A DNA stretch of 13,092 bases from Gammaproteobacteria bacterium (GTDB lineage: Bacteria; Pseudomonadota; Gammaproteobacteria; PS1; Pseudothioglobaceae). The stretch lies in assembly GCA_024280535.1 (NCBI GenBank), contig JAJRPY010000075.1, positions 1 to 13,092 on the forward strand. The letters are read 5' to 3'. Position 1 is the first letter of the stretch. Each line of letters starts with the position of its first letter. Positions 8,174 through 13,092 of the stretch are shown here, one piece after another. The position numbers were made by a program, and so were the translations under genes. The notes beneath the pieces were generated by a model, which ran no database searches, had not been told where the DNA came from, and was given only the letters and a program-made list of their open reading frames with translations.

Positions 8174-9034
8174 TTAACGCTTGAAAACCAGTATCCCAAC
8201 ACCCATTACCACCAACCCAATACCAACCAATTGATGAATGCCAAAGGGTTCAGAGAGTAGCAATATTGCTAATATAATGGTAATAACTGGCCCTAGCATG
8301 CCCATAATGCTGGTTTGTAATGGGGAAATTCTGCGAATTGCCTCACTAATAAGAAAACTGGGAATAACCGTGCTGAAAATTGCCAATAATAGCACCCACA
8401 TCCAAGCACTATCACTGACTGAAACCTGAGATATGTCAAATAATAAAAAATAAAAAAACAGCACAAATACGCTGGAGACACTCATTGCAATTGCGGTAAA
8501 CAAAACTGAGCCGATTTTGCTGATAATTTTTTGGCTAAACAAAACATAAAACGCATAACTTAGTGCTGATAATAGCACCAAGCTCACGCCAACTTGGGTG
8601 TTGCCATTGATGCTATTTTCCTGATCAAACATAATCCACAATCCCAAATAAGTGGCAAGTAACACCACAATAATACGCTTGGTTATTGGTGTGGCAAAAA
8701 ATAACGCCCCTAAAATAGCCGTAAAAATTGGGTAAGTAAATAAAGTCAACCTTTCCAGACTGGCAGAAATGTATTCAAGCCCCTTTAAATCTAATAAAGA
8801 CGCCAAAAAATAGCCAATAAAACCCAACCCAACAATGCTTAAAAAGTTGACACCAGCCAACGCCTTGAAAGTATTTTTTCTGTAAAAAAGATAGCCCAAT
8901 ATGCCCAAATAAATAGGCAACGAAATGGCCATACGTAGCATTAATACTGTGTCACTATTTAACCCTTCAGCATAGGCTAATTTAATAAAAATAGACTTCA
9001 GGGCAAACAAAAAAGTACCTAAAAACGCTAACAA
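8174..9034 (-). CDS. EamA/DMT-superfamily transporter
   Basis: Inner-membrane protein of the drug/metabolite transporter superfamily, 286 residues, with about ten hydrophobic helices in two repeated EamA halves (about 1-130 and 145-286). The second half contains the family-like run SLVLLSALSYAFYVLFSQK and a loop before helix 9, ISPLQTSIMGMLGPV, that matches EamA proteins. Substrates in this family range from amino acids and nucleotides to metabolites; none can be assigned here. The start is uncertain: the only usual start codon is TTG at 9034, which puts helix 1 at residue 1 and has no good Shine-Dalgarno sequence. The frame stays open for about 26 further codons upstream, reading a hydrophilic stretch typical of an EamA N terminus but without ATG, GTG or TTG. 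It ends facing comM. Confidence 0.85.
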   Translation of the reverse strand: MLAFLGTFLFALKSIFIKLAYAEGLNSDTVLMLRMAISLPIYLGILGYLFYRKNTFKALAGVNFLSIVGLGFIGYFLASLLDLKGLEYISASLERLTLFTYPIFTAILGALFFATPITKRIIVVLLATYLGLWIMFDQENSINGNTQVGVSLVLLSALSYAFYVLFSQKIISKIGSVLFTAIAMSVSSVFVLFFYFLLFDISQVSVSDSAWMWVLLLAIFSTVIPSFLISEAIRRISPLQTSIMGMLGPVITIILAILLLSEPFGIHQLVGIGLVVMGVGILVFKR

Positions 9035-9233
9035 TAACCCTAAAGAAATGTTGTGTTGCGCGTTATTGTTGGATTTTGTGATTATGATGGGCTTATTTTT
9101 TTGAAAAAATGATTATAGGCTAAAAAATATGAATTGTTGGTTAAATTAACAAGATCTGGTGTTGTGCTATCAATGCGCTTTCAAGCCAGTGTTTACTTTA
9201 TTTAGGATGGGTTAAATAAGAGATAATAGTCTT
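9035..9233. other. Intergenic region upstream of the RHS/TcC gene
   Basis: This AT-rich stretch is the longest gene-free gap. It contains the in-frame open extension of the EamA gene (back to a stop near 9113) and the leader of the RHS gene. I looked for YD/RHS-like peptides in the frames near 9150-9233 and saw none. A stop at 9213-9215 closes the RHS frame upstream. No clear promoter, terminator or repeat was found. Confidence 0.5.
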
Positions 9234-10721
9234 ATGAAGCATATTTTAGAGTCTTATCGGCAAACTTATACTTACGATGTAGGGGGTAATGTAACTTGTC
9301 TTGTGCATCAAGCAAATAGTAGTGCTTGGCAGCAAAATATCAATATTTATCCAAATAATAACCGAGGTACTGAAACCAAACCATCTGCTGCCGACTTTGA
9401 TGCTAATGGTAACCTGCTAATTTTAAACCACATAGGCACCTTAGATTGGCATTACAATAACAGTCTAAACAAACTCACCAAAGATGATAAAAACACCGTA
9501 GAGTATTATGTTTATGATTATCAAGATAGGCGTGTTCGCACTGTGCTTGAATCTGGTCAGAAAAAACAAAATCGAAGAGACTATTTGCCTTCGTTAGATA
9601 TTCTAACTGGCAATAAACAACAAGCCAATACCTTGCATATTGGTACCCACATCCTTGCTGAAATAGACAAAGATACTATTCAAATCTGCTACCAGCTTGC
9701 TAGCCATTTACAATCCAACACTTTGGCACTTAACGATCAAGCCCAAGTTGTGAGTTTTGAACATTTTTATGCTTATGGTGGTACTGCGCTTATTGCTGGT
9801 AAAAATCAAGCCCAAGTTGCGCAAAAACGTTATCGTTATACGGATAAAGAGCGAGATGATGGCAGTGGTTTATGCTATTACGGTGCCCGATATTTGGCTC
9901 CGTGGTTGGCAAGATGGATTAATCCTGATTTAGTGGGTGCGGTTGATGGGTTGAATTTGTATGGCTATGTAGGGGGTAATCCGCTTAAATATACCGACCC
10001 AACAGGGAATGTTAGGGTGTATGAAGTGAATGAGTTGGGTGAGCCTCGGCAATTGGACATACTAAAACCTGTTGACAACACCTATCACAGCGATCAGTTG
10101 TACCCGTATCCCGAGGCCAGTCAACGATTAGAAGAAACTGTTAGGCGTTATGATGTGGATAAATATAGTCTATTAGAGGCTAATACAGTATTTGTAAAAA
10201 ACCCATATAATGGGGGGGATTCAATCGTGAGAACGAGTTTTAGACAGGGTGCTAACAATTTTTTAAATGTGATGGATTTTGCAACAGGAGAATTGTCATT
10301 TATTATCAATTCCAGAAGGTCAGATTTTGCCTTGACAGCAACTGAGACAATTGCTTATCAATATGTAGGCATGATGAAAATTACTGGTGCAACGGGCATG
10401 TTGCCGAAAACTTTTTTAAGGAAAAATGTGTCAAACAAGCTAGCAAAATCCGTGATGGCGCATTATCGAGCGCATGATGATTATCGGCAATTTTTTTGTG
10501 ATTTTGTTGGGGGTACGGATAATGGCAGATCTTCTAGCAGAGTGGCAGATGCACTGGGTCTTGAAATAGTGACAATACGATTAGAGAGGAACAATGTACG
10601 TTTGTATTTGACACCACAACGGATTTTAAGACCTCTGGGTGAGTCTGTTACGCTACCACCGCGTGAAGAAGTCAATAAGGGGCAAATGATGAATAGGATT
10701 ATAGAAGTGACTAAATTATAA
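9234..10721 (+). CDS. RHS/YD-repeat TcC-like protein fragment with unknown C-terminal domain
   Basis: A 495-residue protein matching the C-terminal part of RHS/TcC-type toxins. YD-repeat-like strands occur at 12-21 (YTYDVGGNVT), 55-62 and 92-102. FYAYGGTAL (178-186), RYRYTDKERDDGSGLCYYGARY (199-220, in two parts) and INPDLVGAVDGLNLYGYVGGNP (229-250, likewise) form the RHS core that ends in DPTGN (255-259). Asp232 and Asp238 lie where the family's self-cleavage aspartates are expected. In TcC proteins this core releases a C-terminal toxin inside a shell. Residues 260-495 are a variable domain I do not recognise, with one cysteine (Cys422). The N-terminal shell is missing: full TcC proteins are near 900-1000 residues, and a stop at 9213 closes the frame. 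No signal peptide and no strong ribosome site are visible. It may be an orphan cassette or a 5'-truncated gene. Confidence 0.85.
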   Translation: MKHILESYRQTYTYDVGGNVTCLVHQANSSAWQQNINIYPNNNRGTETKPSAADFDANGNLLILNHIGTLDWHYNNSLNKLTKDDKNTVEYYVYDYQDRRVRTVLESGQKKQNRRDYLPSLDILTGNKQQANTLHIGTHILAEIDKDTIQICYQLASHLQSNTLALNDQAQVVSFEHFYAYGGTALIAGKNQAQVAQKRYRYTDKERDDGSGLCYYGARYLAPWLARWINPDLVGAVDGLNLYGYVGGNPLKYTDPTGNVRVYEVNELGEPRQLDILKPVDNTYHSDQLYPYPEASQRLEETVRRYDVDKYSLLEANTVFVKNPYNGGDSIVRTSFRQGANNFLNVMDFATGELSFIINSRRSDFALTATETIAYQYVGMMKITGATGMLPKTFLRKNVSNKLAKSVMAHYRAHDDYRQFFCDFVGGTDNGRSSSRVADALGLEIVTIRLERNNVRLYLTPQRILRPLGESVTLPPREEVNKGQMMNRIIEVTKL

Positions 10722-10728
10722 ATCGTTT

Positions 10729-10759
10729 AGATTGCTATCCTTAAGCGCCTAGCGATGAC
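10729..10759. repeat. REP-like GTCATCGC...GCAATCT element
   Basis: Read on the minus strand this 31-bp stretch starts GTCATCGCTAGG and ends ATAGCAATCT. That resembles the widespread bacterial intergenic repeats that begin GTCATTGCGAG and end GCAATCT. It has partial internal symmetry (GCTA at 10733-10736 pairs with TAGC at 10750-10753). It sits between the RHS gene and gspN, a usual place for such elements. No second copy was seen in the window, so membership of a repeat family is inferred. Confidence 0.35.
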
Positions 10760-10794
10760 ATGGGGTGATTGATACTTGATTTAGACCAATTTTG

Positions 10795-11496
10795 TTACAA
10801 TTGATGTTTAAAAACAATCTTATTTTTAATACCCATACTATTTAATAGTGCGCGCATATTTTGATCACTGGTTTCAATATCGCCTTCAACATTCAACAAA
10901 TTGCTAAGACTTAATGTTGCCTTTAAATGGGTTTTAAGATTGGCATTGGTTTCGGTAATAGCAGCGACTAACTGCTGATTTTCACTATTAATATGCAACT
11001 GATAATTGCCTAAGTGCTCGCCCAATATATTAAGATTTTTTACTTGTACAAGCCCTTGTAATGAATTGGGCCTAGTGCTGAAGCTGTCCGCATCCCAGCT
11101 GGCATCAAGGTTATCAATTTGCACCATAAATGAGGCAATATTATCAGGCAGCACTGCGAATGTTTTAAGCGTTGTACTTGACAAGGTGCCTGTTGCATTG
11201 CTGAGTTGTAGTTGTTTGAAAATATTTATGCCAATATCAAACTCAAGTGCCTGCTGCGTTGTTTGCTCAATATGCACACGCCAGGCTAATTTTGCTTGTA
11301 ATAATCCCAGCGGGGAAAAATCCCAATCAATCTTGCCCAATTTGGGATTATAAGTGTGACCCTGCCAAATGCTACCTTCTAGCGTGCCGATGTTTAAATT
11401 GAGCTGGCGAACTGATGAGGCAAACAAATTCGCAGGTAAATTAGCAATCAAAAAGAAGGCAAAAAAGACTAAAAATAATAAGCTGTATTTTTTCAT
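10795..11496 (-). CDS. gspN: Type II secretion system protein N (GspN)
   Basis: GspN is an inner-membrane-anchored accessory protein of some type II secretion systems with a mostly periplasmic beta-rich domain; its exact role is unclear. The 233-residue product begins with one hydrophobic anchor (about 5-25), followed by the family pattern GSIWQG (41-46), then DWDFSPLGLLQAKLAWRVH. The remainder is beta-strand-like, including VEGDIETSDQNMRALLNSMG near the end. Length is close to the family norm of about 250. Its ATG overlaps the gspM stop in an ATGA junction, so it is the last gene of a gspL-gspM-gspN operon. A less specific alternative is a related AsmA-like membrane protein, but the context supports GspN. 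Confidence 0.85.
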   Translation of the reverse strand: MKKYSLLFLVFFAFFLIANLPANLFASSVRQLNLNIGTLEGSIWQGHTYNPKLGKIDWDFSPLGLLQAKLAWRVHIEQTTQQALEFDIGINIFKQLQLSNATGTLSSTTLKTFAVLPDNIASFMVQIDNLDASWDADSFSTRPNSLQGLVQVKNLNILGEHLGNYQLHINSENQQLVAAITETNANLKTHLKATLSLSNLLNVEGDIETSDQNMRALLNSMGIKNKIVFKHQL

Positions 11497-11933
11497 GGGT
11501 GTGTAAAGGTCATTTTTGCATCTACTATACCGTCACCATTGCGCTTAAGGTCGGCATTAATTGCCATAATGCCGTGTCTGCTTTTGAGGGTTTTTAGTCC
11601 GTTTAATAATCGAGAAAATCGCATTTTTGTTGCCGTTAATATAAGGTGATTATTACTATCAATGCTGATTTTTTTATGCTTGGTGGCTTTATAAGTTTGG
11701 CGAATAATATTTCTGGCTTTGCTCGCAGTCAAGGCTGGGAAAGTGACAGAATTTTGTAATAAGGTTAATGATTGGGATGAGTCGCGTTGCTGCTCAAGTT
11801 GTTGATTTAGCGTACTATTTTGGCTACTCAACCAAACCATGCCTAATACAAACAACAAAAACAGCAGTATAGCGCCTCCTAAAGCCAAAAAACTGGCTTT
11901 TTTCTTATCGGATAAATCGTGCCAGTTTGTCAT
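11493..11933 (-). CDS. gspM: Type II secretion system protein M (GspM)
   Basis: GspM is a bitopic inner-membrane protein of the T2SS assembly platform that pairs with GspL. The 146-residue product has a short cytoplasmic tail, one transmembrane helix (about 14-35), a coiled-coil-like stretch (near 36-58, LNQQLEQQRDSSQSL) and a small periplasmic domain with alternating helix and strand pattern (about 70-146), as in the ferredoxin-like domain of the family. Length is normal. ATGA overlaps join it to gspL upstream and gspN downstream, so the three should be translated together. Confidence 0.85.
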   Translation of the reverse strand: MTNWHDLSDKKKASFLALGGAILLFLLFVLGMVWLSSQNSTLNQQLEQQRDSSQSLTLLQNSVTFPALTASKARNIIRQTYKATKHKKISIDSNNHLILTATKMRFSRLLNGLKTLKSRHGIMAINADLKRNGDGIVDAKMTFTHP

Positions 11934-12799
11934 TGTAATGTGAGTGTTTGTTGTTTAAATTTAAGGTGCTCAATTGCCGTCTTAGGGCTGGGTTTGGCAG
12001 TAAGTTTGGTGAGTAAATCATCATTGGACTTGGCTTGATAACTGTTTGACTGATTTAATTTTTGTTGAATCTGCACCGGCAAATCAACAATGCGTTTAAC
12101 ACTAGGGAATAGTCTTTTAAAAGTTTGTTGATTTGCATTTTGTTGCTGCTGAAGATGTTCAGCTAAATAATAATTATCCACTATTAGTTGAATTGGTGCC
12201 AACACCACTAATAACAAAATAACCGCAATACCAATGCGCCATTGTCGTAGCGTTTTTTCCCAATTTTTTAACCAATTTGCATCCAGTAAGTTAATTTGCC
12301 GAAGGTTTTTAACATCTAATGACGCAGGAATTGGCTGATACTCGCCCATTGATATGGATGTATCAAACATCGTTTTTTCCATTCTGCCACCCAAAAACTC
12401 GCCAAAACGAAATAGCACGCCTTTTTCATCTTCAAGATAGTGCATTTTTCCTTGCTCATTAGGTAGTAGCATAAAATCAATCACGCAACGATCAATCTCT
12501 AGCTGCGGGGCTTGCTCGATTTTTTCCTGAAGCTCGACCATCACTTGCTTGTCTATGACAATAACATTGTAATAAAGCTCGTCCGTGGTTTTTTGCACAA
12601 GGAAATCTAGGTTCTCAATATCGCTTAATAACACAGGCTCTAATAAGAAAGGAATGGCTTTTTTTGCTTTGGAGAGGCTCATTTTGGGCAATTCAACCTG
12701 ATGTGTGGACACCAAATTTGAATCTATAGCAATTAGACACCCTTTATCATACGATAATTCGTCAAATACACTGGATTCGTTATAATAAATGATATTCAT
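11930..12799 (-). CDS. gspL: Type II secretion system protein L (GspL), shortened C terminus
   Basis: GspL links the T2SS motor ATPase GspE (cytoplasmic side) to the inner-membrane platform and GspM. The 289-residue protein has an N-terminal actin-like cytoplasmic region (about 1-180, with KAKKAIPFLLEPVLLSDIENL), one transmembrane helix (about 188-206) and the conserved juxtamembrane periplasmic block FKRLFPSVKRIVDLPVQIQ (227-244). Known GspLs are about 380-400 residues and end in a ferredoxin-like domain. Here the chain stops at IEHLKFKQQTLTLQ, which looks like the first strands of that domain, so most of it is missing. The stop overlaps the gspM ATG cleanly, so this looks like a real shortened gene end and not a sequencing artefact. 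The ATG at 12799 is preceded by a TATAAT box but no clear Shine-Dalgarno. Confidence 0.88.
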   Translation of the reverse strand: MNIIYYNESSVFDELSYDKGCLIAIDSNLVSTHQVELPKMSLSKAKKAIPFLLEPVLLSDIENLDFLVQKTTDELYYNVIVIDKQVMVELQEKIEQAPQLEIDRCVIDFMLLPNEQGKMHYLEDEKGVLFRFGEFLGGRMEKTMFDTSISMGEYQPIPASLDVKNLRQINLLDANWLKNWEKTLRQWRIGIAVILLLVVLAPIQLIVDNYYLAEHLQQQQNANQQTFKRLFPSVKRIVDLPVQIQQKLNQSNSYQAKSNDDLLTKLTAKPSPKTAIEHLKFKQQTLTLQ

Positions 12800-12826
12800 T
12801 AACTGCTATTTTTAAAGTCTTGTATC

Positions 12827-12832
12827 ATTATA
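12827..12832 (-). promoter_or_regulatory. -10 box upstream of the gspLMN operon
   Basis: A perfect TATAAT on the minus strand lies 28 nt upstream of the gspL ATG, giving a predicted leader near 20 nt. No good -35 hexamer is present at the normal spacing. It lies in the 79-bp gap between divergent gspL and pilD. Confidence 0.4.
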
Positions 12833-12878
12833 AAGGGTTAGCATTCACAAATAGAAATAACTGCCAAAATTATAATCC

Positions 12879-13092
12879 ATGGAAATTACATTACAATTAT
12901 TAGCAACCAATCAAGTGTATTTACTGGGTACGATTTTTATAGTGTCGTTGCTGGTCGGTAGTTTTTTGAATGTGGTTATTTACCGCCTCCCCATTATGCT
13001 GAATAACGACTGGCAAGCCGAATGCGAGCAATCCCCTCTCCCTCAGGCAGTATTTAACCTGTCTTCACCTCGTTCAACATGCCCAAAATGCC
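12879..13092 (+). CDS. pilD: Prepilin peptidase (PilD/GspO), 5' part, cut by window end
   Basis: Inner-membrane aspartyl protease and N-methyltransferase that processes type IV prepilins and T2SS pseudopilins. Only the first 71 residues are in the window. They show a first transmembrane helix (about 14-30) running into the family signature GSFLNVVIYRLP (27-38), then MLNNDWQAEC, FNLSSPRSTCPKC (59-71) and the first CxxC of the zinc-binding cluster (Cys68, Cys71), as in the bifunctional enzymes. The catalytic aspartates would lie beyond the edge. A TATAAT at 12871-12876 ends just 2 nt before the ATG, too close to be its promoter unless translation starts further in. The gene is divergent from gspL, so it shares the T2SS locus. 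Confidence 0.93.
   Translation, partial: MEITLQLLATNQVYLLGTIFIVSLLVGSFLNVVIYRLPIMLNNDWQAECEQSPLPQAVFNLSSPRSTCPKC

Noticed and set aside
9234..10721. Interbacterial Rhs toxin with an immunity gene
   Set aside because: No small gene follows on the same strand; the next gene is gspN, convergent, and the core is closer to TcC-type proteins.
11006..11353. Plus-strand open frame of 115 codons across gspN
   Set aside because: It is antisense to gspN in an intact operon and shows no recognisable motif.
12871..12876. TATAAT as the pilD promoter
   Set aside because: It ends 2 nt before the ATG, so transcription would start inside the coding region; there is no matching -35 box.

Overview
This window looks like chromosomal DNA of a moderately AT-rich gammaproteobacterium. 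It carries type II beta-carbonic anhydrase, prokaryotic diacylglycerol kinase DgkA, LptB, TsaD, ComM, and the inner-membrane GspL/M/N proteins of a type II secretion system (T2SS) beside a prepilin peptidase. Genes are tightly packed, with 4-22 bp overlaps. The gene set, and a Tc-toxin-like YD/RHS protein, would suit the SUP05/Thioglobus sulfur-oxidiser and mussel-symbiont group. That placement is an inference from gene style; no marker in the window proves it.

Layout: (1) 6-2778: carbonic anhydrase (minus) divergent from an SLC13-type anion permease with two RCK_C domains (plus). (2) 2775-4659: truA (minus) meets the permease tail to tail with a 4 bp overlap and is divergent from dgkA-birA (plus), which overlap each other by 22 bp. 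(3) 4660-4844: short intergenic stretch holding a possible degraded small ORF on the minus strand and a -10-like box. (4) 4845-8114: lptB-tsaD-comM, an overlapping operon linking LPS export, tRNA t6A formation and recombination of incoming DNA. (5) 8174-9034: EamA/DMT-family transporter (minus), convergent with comM. (6) 9234-10721: C-terminal part of a TcC/RHS protein with an unrecognised ~236-residue C-terminal domain, followed by a REP-like 31-bp element. (7) 10795-12799: gspL-gspM-gspN on the minus strand, each overlapping the next by an ATGA junction. (8) 12879-end: start of the divergent prepilin peptidase gene (pilD/gspO), cut by the window edge.

How the genes work together: most are housekeeping (pH/CO2 handling, tRNA modification, phospholipid recycling, biotin attachment, LPS export). 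PilD, GspL/M/N and ComM point to T2SS and probably type IV pili or competence. The accessory part is the RHS/TcC gene. It keeps the last ~200 residues of the RHS shell and a complete core motif, has no N-terminal shell, and ends in a domain I cannot assign; it is the best candidate here for an undescribed effector. No tRNA, rRNA, CRISPR array or insertion sequence was seen. No gene-free stretch exceeds 300 bases; the longest is 9035-9233.
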